From Streptomyces sp. ISL-96 (GTDB taxonomy: Bacteria > Actinomycetota > Actinomycetes > Streptomycetales > Streptomycetaceae), in contig NZ_JAGGPA010000018.1 of assembly GCF_018614035.1 (NCBI RefSeq), positions 1-64,000 on the forward strand: 64,000 nucleotides of DNA, in the 5' to 3' direction. The notes below the pieces were generated by a model. The model saw only the letters and a list, made by a program, of their open reading frames with translations. It made no database searches and had not been told where the DNA came from. The position numbers were made by a program, and so were the translations under genes. Shown piece by piece: positions 45,519 to 52,658 of the stretch. Numbering within the stretch: the stretch's first letter is position 1; each line of letters starts with the position of its first letter.

Positions 45519-45572
45519 TGCCTGATTCCTTGACCGGTCGAAGGCGCTGGTCAGAGTAAGAAACCCCAGGTC

Positions 45573-45610
45573 AGGGGCCAGATCTTAGGGTCTGGCCTCT
45601 TCCTGCTTTT
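45573..45610 (+). terminator. terminator after att core 2
   Basis: AGGGGCCAGA (45573-45582) pairs with TCTGGCCTCT (45591-45600), 10 bp with one G-U, followed by TCCTGCTTTTC. It may be the relocated downstream hairpin of another ychF allele. Confidence 0.6.
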
Positions 45611-45706
45611 CTCCGACTCGGTCGGATAGCCGTGCGCCGCGACGGTAAGAGTTCGTTCTGTCGCCCACGGTCACGAGTGTTCCTACCGCCTGCGCAAATG
45701 CTCTAC

Positions 45707-45736
45707 TAACATCTATGTTACTAACATTGTCGTTAG
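45707..45736. promoter_or_regulatory. tandem operator-like palindromes upstream of the ATPase gene
   Basis: TAACAT-CT-ATGTTA (45707-45720) is followed immediately by CTAAC-ATTGTC-GTTAG (45721-45736). Both are symmetric, share the CTAACAT/GTTAG theme and are AT-rich, ending 5 bp before the ATPase GTG. Likely promoter/operator of the DUF234-type ATPase gene. Confidence 0.7.
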
Positions 45737-45740
45737 TGCT

Positions 45741-47180
45741 GTGAGTGGAGGTTGGCAGGCCGTGGTGGATTTCGTAGGCCGACGGCAGGAGCTGGCGACG
45801 TTGGAGCGAGAGCTGCAGAAGGTGGCGGCAGGGGTTGGCGGGGAGCGGCCCGGTCGGTGCGTGATGTTGCGTGGGCGGCGCCGGGTGGGCAAGTCGCGAC
45901 TGGTCGAGCGGTTTGCGGAGCGCTCCGGCGCCCCGTTCTTGTTCTACGCGGCGACCGGTGCGTCCCCCAGGGATGATCTGGCACGGCTGGCCCGAGACGC
46001 CCAGGCATCGACGCTGCCGCTGGCGCGGCTCGTGGCCGCCGCGCGGCCGGAGAGCTGGGATGCCGCGTTCGATGTGCTGGCTGCGGCGCTGCCCGCCGAC
46101 CGGGCGAGCGTGCTGGTCATCGACGAGGTGCCGTACCTGATGGATGTCGATGGCGCCTTTGAGGGGATGCTGCAACGGGCCTGGAGCCGGGTATTGGAGA
46201 CCAAGCCAGTGCTGTTGGTCCTCATCGGCTCCGATCTGTCGACGATGGAGGCTCTGAACAGTTACGGACGACCCTTCCACCAGCGCGGCCGGGAGATGGT
46301 GCTAGGGCCGCTGAACCCCACCGAGGTAGGGCGGATGCTCGGGCTGGGTCCGGCGGAAGCCTTCGATGCCGCGCTGGTCACCGGCGGGCTGCCGCTGATC
46401 TGTGCGGAGTGGCCGCCAGGGGAGCGGCTGTGGGACTTCCTCGGCGAGGCGCTGAGTGATCCGGTCTCCGCCCTGCTGGTGTCGGCCGAGCGCTCGCTGG
46501 CGGCCGAATTCCCCCCGCAGGCTCAGGCGCGTACGGTGCTGGCGGCTATCGGCAGTGGCGAGCGGACCTTCACCAACATTGCCCGCGCGGCCGGCGGGAT
46601 CGGGGCCACGCCACTGCAGCGAGCGCTGGAGCTGCTTACGGACAAGCGGATGGTCGCTGCGGAGCTGCCCGTATCGCTGCGTCCGTCGAAGGATCGCCGC
46701 TACCGGGTGACGGATCCCTACCTGCGGTTTTGGCTGCACCTGCTCGGCCCGTCCATGGAGGAGATCGAGCGAGGGCGGGGCGATCTGGCGTTGGCGCGGA
46801 TCCGGGAGAGCTGGACCAGCTGGCGCGGCCGGGCGATCGAGCCGCTCGTCCGCGAGGCGCTCGCCCGGATACTGCCCGACGACCGGCTCCCCGCGGCCCC
46901 CGCAGTGGGCGGCTACTGGACCCGTACCAACGACGTCGAGATCGACATCGTTGGGGCGGACCGCGCGCCCATCGCCAAGGAGCTGCTGTTCGTCGGCTCC
47001 ATCAAGTGGCTGGAGCAGTCGCCCTTCGACCGGCACGACCTGGCAGCTCTCCATCGGCATCGGGCCGCCCTCACCGACGAACTTGTTCCAGTCGTGGCGG
47101 TCTCGCGCAGTGGAGTCGACTGTCCGGGGCTCGATGCCGCCTACGGCCCCGGCGATTTGCTGACCGCCTGGCCGCTGTGA
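45741..47180 (+). CDS. AAA ATPase with C-terminal DUF234 nuclease-like domain
   Basis: 479-aa ATPase of the archaeal-type AAA/DUF234 family. N-terminal P loop LRGRRRVGKSRLVERFAERSGAPFLFYAATG, Walker B SVLVIDEVPYLMD, sensor region LVLIGSDLSTMEALNSYGRPFHQRGREMVLGPL; C-terminal domain GYWTRTNDVEIDIVGADRAPIAKELLFVGSIKW carries the PD-(D/E)xK-like pattern of DUF234. The start is GTG 45741 (encoding VSGGWQA): an identical peptide with synonymous codons recurs right after this gene's stop at 47177-47197, which supports translation of that stretch. A GTG 21 nt later with GGAGG upstream is the alternative. Role unknown; such genes occur on mobile DNA. Confidence 0.85.
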   Translation: MSGGWQAVVDFVGRRQELATLERELQKVAAGVGGERPGRCVMLRGRRRVGKSRLVERFAERSGAPFLFYAATGASPRDDLARLARDAQASTLPLARLVAAARPESWDAAFDVLAAALPADRASVLVIDEVPYLMDVDGAFEGMLQRAWSRVLETKPVLLVLIGSDLSTMEALNSYGRPFHQRGREMVLGPLNPTEVGRMLGLGPAEAFDAALVTGGLPLICAEWPPGERLWDFLGEALSDPVSALLVSAERSLAAEFPPQAQARTVLAAIGSGERTFTNIARAAGGIGATPLQRALELLTDKRMVAAELPVSLRPSKDRRYRVTDPYLRFWLHLLGPSMEEIERGRGDLALARIRESWTSWRGRAIEPLVREALARILPDDRLPAAPAVGGYWTRTNDVEIDIVGADRAPIAKELLFVGSIKWLEQSPFDRHDLAALHRHRAALTDELVPVVAVSRSGVDCPGLDAAYGPGDLLTAWPL

Positions 47181-47215
47181 GTGGCGGATGGCAGGCGAGG
47201 CACGGGAGTTGGTGA
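47177..47215 (+). pseudogene. remnant of a second ATPase gene start (VSGGWQA)
   Basis: Starting at GTG 47177, overlapping the ATPase stop, the DNA encodes VSGGWQA as at 45741 but with synonymous changes, then diverges and stops after 12 codons. 21 of 23 bases around it match the 45738-45760 region. Probably the leftover start of a tandem paralogue. Confidence 0.55.
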
Positions 47216-47327
47216 GCGCGATCAGGCCGCAGATGTTGCGGAGACGCCCCTCAGACCTTGGCCCGTTGCCGGCGCTGTTGTGTAGCGTTGGCGATCCTGA
47301 GCCCTCTCGTACTTTGTCGCGAATCCC

Positions 47328-47348
47328 GTGCTGGGATGGTGCTGGGAT
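47328..47348 (+). repeat. arm-type repeats (GTGCTGGGAT x2, 11-bp period) inside the island
   Basis: GTGCTGGGAT at 47328-47337 and 47339-47348. No att core lies at 49 nt downstream or ~89 nt upstream, so this is an orphan copy, perhaps left behind by cargo insertion or a third element. The rest of 47216-47669 holds no recognisable gene. Confidence 0.6.
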
Positions 47349-47669
47349 GGTGATGACGGGCGGCCGGCCGCCGTGCAAGCCCTTGCGTGCCGCGGTGTCG
47401 AGCCCTTCTGGGGTCTGTGCCGCCGAGATAAGCGCCAAAGCCGCCAGTTGTTGATCTTGAAGCCCTGGAAGATGAGGGAGTTGGCTGTCCGGCGGAGCAG
47501 CGGATAAGTTCTGCGGCACGAACAGATGCGGGTACCCCGGTATCTCCAGGCAGATCGCGCATCGGTGAGAGGGGCGTGCCGCCCGGGTGACGTACGAACG
47601 GCTCGCCGGGGAAGCCTGCCAACAGGAGCCGGACGACGGCCCACGGCACGAGGGGGAGGCGCCCGCCTG

Positions 47670-48653
47670 ATGAGCAGCTCGCCAACGCCTGCGCTCGAGC
47701 CGGGCGGTGCCGACCGCGCACCGCTGCCCCGCTCCAAAACAGAGTCCCCTGCACACCACTTGCAGACACGCCAGGCATCCACACCGCCCTTGCCGCCCCC
47801 GACGTACGCGCGCGACCTGCCGGGCTGGCAGCACATCGGTACCGCGCTGCGCCGGACCCCCACCTCGGTGTGGAACGACAACGTGACCGACTTCGCCGCC
47901 GCCCTCACCTACTACGCGGTGCTCGCGCTCTTCCCGACGCTTCTTGTCACGGTCTCACTGTTGGGAATCGTCGGCGCCTCGACCACCGACAACCTGATCA
48001 GTAACGTGATCGCTGTCGTGCCGACCGAGTCCCGCCCCGTCATGCAGAGCACGTTGCAGGGCATGGCGGAGCAGCACGCAGCTGCTTGGACGCTGGCTGT
48101 CTTCGGCATGATCGGCGCCCTGTGGTCCGCCTCCAGCTATCTCGGGGTCTTCCGCCGAGCCCTGCACGTCATGCACGGCGTCGAGGACCTGCGCCCGGCG
48201 TGGAGGACGGCACCACGGTTGGTGATGACCGCCCTGGTGCTGCTGATGCTTCTGGTTTCCAGTGCCCTGGTGCTCATCCTGACCGGCGAAGCGGCCCACA
48301 CCGTCGGCCGGCTCGTGGGCATGGGCAGCATGGCCGGCACCGCCTGGAACGCGCTGAAATGGCCGCTCCTGCTGTGCCTGGTCGCCATCTTGGTGCTGGT
48401 GCTGTTCCGCTCGGGCCCGGCCGGGACACGCGGGGTGCGGCAGAGGCTTGTGGGAGACGCTCTGGCCGTGGCCCTGTGGCTCGTCGCCTCCGCGAGCTTC
48501 GCCCTCTACGTCTCGCACGTCGGCACCTACAACCGGCTGTACGGGTCGCTCGCCGGGATCATCGTCTTCCTGGTGTGGCTGTGGCTGTCCAACCTGGCGC
48601 TCCTCACCGGCGCCCAGTTCAACGCCGAACTGGCCAAACTTCGCCGTCGGTGA
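47670..48653 (+). CDS. YihY/BrkB-family membrane protein
   Basis: 327-aa polytopic membrane protein with a ~65-residue polar N-terminus and about six helices. Family stretches: RDLPGWQHIGTALRRTPTSVWNDNVTDFAAALTYYAVLALFPTLLVTVSLLGIVGAS, LGVFRRALHVMHGVEDLRPAWRTAPRLVMTALVLLMLLVSSALVLIL and YNRLYGSLAGIIVFLVWLWLSNLALLTGAQFNAEL. Members were once called RNase BN but are integral membrane proteins of unknown function. ATG at 47670 with GGGGGAGG (47653-47659) upstream; a longer frame from 47526 lacks support. Confidence 0.85.
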   Translation: MSSSPTPALEPGGADRAPLPRSKTESPAHHLQTRQASTPPLPPPTYARDLPGWQHIGTALRRTPTSVWNDNVTDFAAALTYYAVLALFPTLLVTVSLLGIVGASTTDNLISNVIAVVPTESRPVMQSTLQGMAEQHAAAWTLAVFGMIGALWSASSYLGVFRRALHVMHGVEDLRPAWRTAPRLVMTALVLLMLLVSSALVLILTGEAAHTVGRLVGMGSMAGTAWNALKWPLLLCLVAILVLVLFRSGPAGTRGVRQRLVGDALAVALWLVASASFALYVSHVGTYNRLYGSLAGIIVFLVWLWLSNLALLTGAQFNAELAKLRRR

Positions 48654-49068
48654 CCAACAGGGCGTAAGCTGCCCAGCCTTCGTCCCGGTCGGTCGGCCAC
48701 TCCATTCCCTCGCACCCAGGCACCCCCGCAGGCAAAGCGACGACCCGTACGCCCGGCACCGTAGCCAGTGCCAGTGCCAGTGCCACTGACAACCGCTGCC
48801 CATCCCGTCACGCCGCATGCCACAGAAGACCCGCATCGGCACGTGTGAGGTTGGAAAAGGCTGAGAGCGTGACACACTCAACTGGCCCGTCGGTGACCAG
48901 TGCCCGCCCCGGTCGTTGAGGAGCCTGACGACGCGCTGCTACGCCGCATGCTCTGCCTGCGGTGCACGCCGACATCTTCGGACCGGGACGGACCCCCGCG
49001 TAGCGCCTGCCGCTTCACGTCGCGGATATCGGAACGTCCAAGCAAACCAATGTGGCTAGGAGCTTGTA
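48654..49068. other. 415-bp region without a supported gene
   Basis: Between YihY and VanZ. The only notable motif is a CCAGTG hexamer repeated about four times at 48764-48788. AGGAG (49056-49060) near the end belongs to the VanZ start. No ORF with family similarity. Confidence 0.6.
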
Positions 49069-49635
49069 ATGGCGCGGATGGTCCTGCGTGATAAGACCGC
49101 GACGGAACCCGAAGACCGGGTTTCCGGAAAATCTCCCATGTCTGTGCTCGGCCGGGTACTGGCCATGCTGTTGGCCTTCTCGGCGATGGTGGGATTCGCG
49201 GTGGTGCTGGCCCGGCTGACGCTGGAACCGTCGGCGGCCTCCGTGCCGTTGACGCACAGCAATCTGCGCCCTGGTGACTCCATCCGTGCCTATCTCGCCC
49301 AGCCCGCGTCCCTTGACACGGTCAAGCAGCTCGGCGGCAATATCGTGATGGGTGTGCCGTTCGGTGTGCTGCTGCCGGTGCTGGTGCCCCGAACGCGAGG
49401 GCTGGTCCGGGTGGCGGTGGTCACCGCTCTCGTGATGCTCCTCGTGGAACTCGTTCAAGGCGCCCTTATCATCGGGCGTACCTTCGACATCGATGACGTT
49501 CTGCTCAACACCACAGGTGCTCTTCTGGGTTACCTGCTGATCGGCCTCCGGTTGGGCCGTGCAGTGCATCCCCGGCGCCGCCACTGGTGGCATCGCTTCA
49601 CCAAACACCCGGTGACTGCTACGGATCCGGCATAA
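49069..49635 (+). CDS. VanZ-family membrane protein
   Basis: 188-aa protein with a basic N-terminus and three to four helices, matching VanZ-like proteins: LLAFSAMVGFAVVLARLTL, NIVMGVPFGVLLPVLVPRTRGLVRVAVVTALVMLLVELVQGALIIGRTFDIDDVLLNTTGALLGYLLIGLRL. The D-x-D-D-x-L-x-N-x-x-G segment is the VanZ signature. VanZ was found in a teicoplanin-resistance cluster and related proteins contribute to resistance to lipoglycopeptides by an unknown mechanism; the role here is not known. ATG at 49069, AGGAG 8 nt upstream. Confidence 0.88.
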   Translation: MARMVLRDKTATEPEDRVSGKSPMSVLGRVLAMLLAFSAMVGFAVVLARLTLEPSAASVPLTHSNLRPGDSIRAYLAQPASLDTVKQLGGNIVMGVPFGVLLPVLVPRTRGLVRVAVVTALVMLLVELVQGALIIGRTFDIDDVLLNTTGALLGYLLIGLRLGRAVHPRRRHWWHRFTKHPVTATDPA

Positions 49636-49862
49636 CTGGAGCCTTTTCAGCCGCCCCTCCGGCGGGTGAGGTATCGCGTGGTGTTGACGAGGTCGGCGAG
49701 CAGGGCGGTTACGACAGTGCTGGTCCGAGCCGTCATCCATGACGTCAGTGGTGATGCTGGAGCCGCCCGGGCCGCCGGACCCGCTGCCGCCGGTTGATGA
49801 GGCGGCGACGGCCCGGGCCCGGGCTGCGACCGAGGCCCTGGTCCGGCAGGGGAAGGTAGCAG

Positions 49863-50015
49863 GTGGGCGGCCCGGCTGCGATCAGAGCTGCCGGACGTTC
49901 CTCGGACGTGGCCAGGCTCCAGGCGATGCGGGCGCAGTGGCAGGACGCGCCGGCGGCGGACCGCTCCTTCGAGCTGGGCGGGTGCACCGATCCGAACTGC
50001 CACGGGGTCCACTGA
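49863..50015 (+). CDS. small protein, unknown (50 aa)
   Basis: 50-aa ORF from GTG 49863 with GGAAGG 6 nt upstream, reading VGGPAAIRAAGRSSDVARLQAMRAQWQDAPAADRSFELGGCTDPNCHGVH. The terminal CTDPNCHGVH looks like part of a metal-binding or zinc-ribbon fragment and the same stretch is duplicated ~950 bp downstream (50944-51010), where it is not in an ORF. Probably a fragment or small domain of a larger mobile-element protein; function unknown. Confidence 0.45.
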   Translation: MGGPAAIRAAGRSSDVARLQAMRAQWQDAPAADRSFELGGCTDPNCHGVH

Positions 50016-50365
50016 CCCCCGGGGTCCGGCCGCGTCACCTTCCCGTCTGCGGCCGGTGTACGGGTCGGTGCCGGGCGCGCAGCGTGCGGACGGGGCGTTG
50101 GGGGAACCGGTTTCGGGGCACCCTTCACGGGGTGAGCGAGAACGACCGGAACAGGCAGGACGCCGAGAGCCCGGCCGCTGCGGCGGCGGGGCCAGAGGGT
50201 GTGGGCAGGCTGCCGTGACCAGCTCGCCGAAGCAATCACCGCGATCCGTTCCCAGGGGCCATGCTGATAGGGCTGAAGCCTGCCCGCGCCGGCGAGGGCG
50301 AGGGCGAGGGCGACGAGGCTGTGCTGACCGAACCAGACGACAGAGCAGAGTGAGACGGACAGACC
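50016..50365. other. 350-bp region without a supported gene
   Basis: Short frames only (for example one ending AEAITAIRSQGPC). It contains a GAGGGC triplicate at 50304-50321. Nothing with family similarity. Confidence 0.55.
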
Positions 50366-50722
50366 ATGATCCATGCAGCCGATATCCGTGAGTGGCGCAA
50401 CCACAGCGTCGTCGACCCCAAGGGCCGCAAGATCGGCGTGCTCGAAGCCATCTACGTGGACACCACCACCGACGAACCTGCCATGGCCACGGTCCGTATC
50501 GGACTTCCCACCCGTCACCAGCTGGCTTTCGTGCCCCTCGACGAGGCGATCCTGGGACCGGACTACGTCAAGGTCTCCTACGACAAGGCGCTGGTGAAGA
50601 AGTCGCCCACGGTCGGCATGGACGATATCCTGCCCGCCGAGGCAGAGGAAGCGATCTTCCAGTACTACGACCTGACCTACCAGCCGGGCGCGGGCGGCGA
50701 GAGGCAACTCGCGCGCCGCTGA
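50366..50722 (+). CDS. PRC-barrel domain protein
   Basis: 118-aa protein with a PRC-barrel core: ADIREWRNHSVVDPKGRKIGVLEAIYVDTTTDEPAMATVRIGLPTRHQLAFVPLDEAILGPDYVKVSYDKALVKKSPTV, followed by a short DUF-like helix. PRC-barrel proteins appear in RNA metabolism (RimM) and photosynthetic reaction centres; stand-alone ones in actinomycetes are often stress-induced. ATG at 50366 with weak GAGACGGAC upstream. Immediately followed by the small hydrophobic protein gene, so possibly an operon. Confidence 0.8.
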   Translation: MIHAADIREWRNHSVVDPKGRKIGVLEAIYVDTTTDEPAMATVRIGLPTRHQLAFVPLDEAILGPDYVKVSYDKALVKKSPTVGMDDILPAEAEEAIFQYYDLTYQPGAGGERQLARR

Positions 50723-50758
50723 CCGCCCCGCGCTCATCCCGAAGGAGGTGTTCGTGTC

Positions 50759-50929
50759 ATGGCTCCGTTCCTGTTTCTCGTTCTGGTCGCCGTCGTGCTG
50801 GGAATCGTCGGCGTGGCGGTGGAGGGGCTGGGCTACCTGCTGATCATCGGCATCGTGGTCCTCGTGGCCGCTGTGGCCTTCATCGCGGTGCGCTGGTCCC
50901 GGCGCTCCGGCCGCCGCCCCATCCGATAA
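50759..50929 (+). CDS. small hydrophobic protein (56 aa)
   Basis: Not long enough for most gene callers. Reads MAPFLFLVLVAVVLGIVGVAVEGLGYLLIIGIVVLVAAVAFIAVRWSRRSGRRPIR: two hydrophobic segments with a basic C-terminus, like the small Streptomyces hydrophobic proteins of the DUF-type often called hydrophobic protein. GAAGGAGG lies 10 nt upstream. Downstream of the PRC-barrel gene by 36 nt. Function unknown. Confidence 0.7.
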   Translation: MAPFLFLVLVAVVLGIVGVAVEGLGYLLIIGIVVLVAAVAFIAVRWSRRSGRRPIR

Positions 50930-51110
50930 CGCCAGATAGCCCAGGATCCCAACTGCCACGGCGTTCACCGACTCTCGCCCCCGGCGGCGTGACCTTCCCG
51001 CCCGTGGGCGCGTTGGACAAGCGACACGTGCACCCCTTCCGGCTTCTTGCCGGAACTCGTGTGGTGACGGCCCCTGATTCCCGCCCGACATCAGGGGTCG
51101 TCGGCGTGCG

Positions 51111-51398
51111 TCAGCGTGTCGTCAGGGCCTTGTCCTCGGTGCCGGGCTCGGGCACTTCGCCGCCGGTCAGGGCGGCGAAGTCGGCGTGCGCCTGGGCGAC
51201 AGCCGCCGGGTACGCCTCGCGCTTGGCGTGTTCGGCGAGGGCCCGGTAGATGCTGGCGACGAAGGGGTTCTGTCCCTTGCGCTTGCCTGTGGGGATGATC
51301 AGGTCCGGCTGGATCTGCTCGACGGACTCGCCCATCGCCCTCCGGCGAAGCACGGTGTGCAGCATGTCGTCGGTGATGACCGGGGGGCCTCCCCCTGA
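51111..51398 (-). pseudogene. serine recombinase C-terminal fragment
   Basis: Minus-strand frame reads GGPPVITDDMLHTVLRRRAMGESVEQIQPDLIIPTGKRKGQNPFVASIYRALAEHAKREAYPAAVAQAHADF, which matches the C-terminal DNA-binding region of large serine (resolvase/recombinase) proteins. The catalytic N-terminal domain is missing; the fragment is cut off about where the IS3 element begins. It supports a mobile origin for this segment. Confidence 0.7.
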
Positions 51399-51455
51399 GT
51401 GGTGGACACGCTGATACTGGATCTGCTTGATCCGGAGGAAGCGAGAAGACCGCCG

Positions 51456-51800
51456 ATGGCGATGAAGGATTACTCGGTCGAGTTCAAGACCGATGCGGTG
51501 GCTCTGTACGAGTCCACACCCAGGGCGACCTACAAGAGCATCGCCGTTGACCTGGGGGTCAACCGGGCGACGCTGCGTGAATGGGTGCTGCGGGACCGTG
51601 AGCGCCGTGGCGTCACCACTGCGGCTGCGAAACCGGCCGCCCGACCGGGGGTGGCGATGTTGTCCGCTGATCCGGACGAGCGGGTCCGGCAGCTGGAGGC
51701 TCGGGTGGCGGAACTCGAGGCGAGTGAGCGCAAGCTCGCCACCGAGCGGGACATCCTCCGCAAGGCGGCCAAGTATTTCGCCGGGGAGACGAACTGGTGA
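51456..51800 (+). CDS. IS3-family transposase OrfA
   Basis: 114-aa HTH protein of IS3-type elements: MAMKDYSVEFKTDAVALYESTPRATYKSIAVDLGVNRATLREWVLRDRERRG followed by a coiled coil RVRQLEARVAELEASERKLATERDILRKAAKYFA. OrfA is normally fused to OrfB by programmed frameshifting; the next frame begins within the last codons here, as expected. ATG at 51456. The element's left end would be near 51390, but I could not delimit inverted repeats. Confidence 0.85.
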   Translation: MAMKDYSVEFKTDAVALYESTPRATYKSIAVDLGVNRATLREWVLRDRERRGVTTAAAKPAARPGVAMLSADPDERVRQLEARVAELEASERKLATERDILRKAAKYFAGETNW

Positions 51801-52066
51801 TGAGCCGCTTCCAGTTCGTTGACGACCACCGGGACACCTACGAGGTGAAGCGGCTCTGCCAAGTCCTGGACGTGAACCGGTCCAGCTACTACAAGTGGCT
51901 CGCCGGCGCCGAGGCCCGGGCCGCCCGGCAGCACAAGGACCGGGTTTTGGCCGAGGAGATCCGCGAGGTCCACGGCGAGTCCGGCGGCGCCTACGGCTCC
52001 CCGCGAGTGACCGCCGAGCTCCGCGAGAAAGGGCGGCGGGTCAACGAGAAACGGGTCGCCCGAATC
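51797..52066 (+). pseudogene. IS3-family transposase OrfB, truncated
   Basis: Frame from the GTG at 51797 (overlapping OrfA's stop by two bases) reads MSRFQFVDDHRDTYEVKRLCQVLDVNRSSYYKWLAGAEARAARQHKDRVLAEEIREVHGESGGAYGSPRVTAELREKGRRVNEKRVARI, the N-terminal third of an IS3 OrfB integrase. After about residue 90 the similarity stops: the DDE catalytic domain is replaced by the arm repeats and att region of the island's right end. The IS3 copy is therefore dead, and the truncation point coincides with the element boundary. Confidence 0.8.
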
Positions 52067-52108
52067 AGGCCCGTTCACAGGGGGCGTGAGGGGCGTCTGA
52101 GCTGCATG

Positions 52109-52148
52109 GTGCTGGGATGGAGCTTCCGTGCTGGGATGGTGCTGGGAT
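52109..52148 (+). repeat. arm-type repeats (GTGCTGGGAT x3)
   Basis: GTGCTGGGAT at 52109-52118, 52128-52137 and 52139-52148; the last two have the 11-bp period. The third copy ends exactly 49 nt before att core 3, as at 45451/45501. Confidence 0.75.
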
Positions 52149-52197
52149 GGCCCCCTCAAAATCGATGTTCCTGCAGGTGGGAGCTCTGTACTAGACA

Positions 52198-52215
52198 TTC
52201 CACTTCAATGTGTGA
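52198..52215 (+). mobile_element. att core 3 (attR)
   Basis: TTCCACTTCAATGTGTGA, 17 of 18 bases identical to core 1 (FHFNV-stop). It is followed by the original chromosomal ychF terminator. With the upstream arm repeats it forms the right end of the inserted DNA, so the island spans roughly 43308-52197. Confidence 0.75.
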
Positions 52216-52265
52216 GCGGGTGAAGTAACACCACGCCTGCGGCCTGGCAAACGTACATGTCAGAT

Positions 52266-52293
52266 GGGGCCGACTCTTCCGGGAATCGGCCCC
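52266..52293. terminator. original ychF downstream terminator
   Basis: GGGGCCGACTC (52266-52276) pairs with GAATCGGCCCC (52283-52293), one mismatch; nearly identical to the copy at 43352-43389 and 51 nt after att core 3. Confidence 0.75.
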
Positions 52294-52346
52294 TTCATCG
52301 ACCTGCCCGGCAGGGCCACCCGGCTGACCGCTACCCCTGCTGATCG

Positions 52347-52628
52347 CTACGGGATCAGGGAGTTGTAGACCTCGACCACCTTTGAGTCGAACGGCGGCGC
52401 TCCCAGCTCCTGCGCGGCGGGTTTGACCGACTCCTCCATGAAGCGCCGGAACGCTTCTTCCGACTCCCATACGTCGATGACCTGCCAGCCACCGCCGTCG
52501 CCGGGCGCCCCCACGTGGGAGATGAGTCCGGCCGGAGGGTTCGTACGGTCCGGGATTACCCGGTCGAAGGTGGCCTGGTAGAGATCCTTGGTCCAGTTGG
52601 CGCCATGGTTGATCACCAGAATTGCCAT
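52347..52628 (-). CDS. antibiotic biosynthesis monooxygenase-like (ABM) protein
   Basis: 93-aa ferredoxin-fold protein of the ABM/NIPSNAP type: AILVINHGANWTKDLYQATFDRVIPDRTNPPAGLISHVGAPGDGGGWQVIDVWESEEAFRRFMEE, with the alternating strands and W/E residues seen in quinone-oxygenase-like proteins. Members include cofactor-independent monooxygenases and signalling dimers; the substrate here is unknown. ATG at 52628 with GAGGAA 5 nt upstream. It is 30 bp downstream of the larger ABM protein gene on the same strand. Confidence 0.7.
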   Translation of the reverse strand: MAILVINHGANWTKDLYQATFDRVIPDRTNPPAGLISHVGAPGDGGGWQVIDVWESEEAFRRFMEESVKPAAQELGAPPFDSKVVEVYNSLIP

Positions 52629-52658
52629 TTCGGTTCCTCGATTCACGCGCGGTTCGGG

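Noticed and set aside
45333..45740. an integrase gene between the toxin-antitoxin pair and the ATPase
   Set aside because: The frames here are short and without tyrosine or serine recombinase motifs; only att core, arm repeats and hairpins are visible.
46302..47834. 510-codon minus-strand frame over the island ATPase gene
   Set aside because: Shadow of the ATPase and the 47.2-47.7 kb non-coding stretch; no similarity and no start signal.
49739..50218. 159-aa frame over the 49.7-50.2 kb region
   Set aside because: Only its first ~45 codons look plausible; a better-supported 50-aa ORF with ribosome-binding site overlaps it in another frame.
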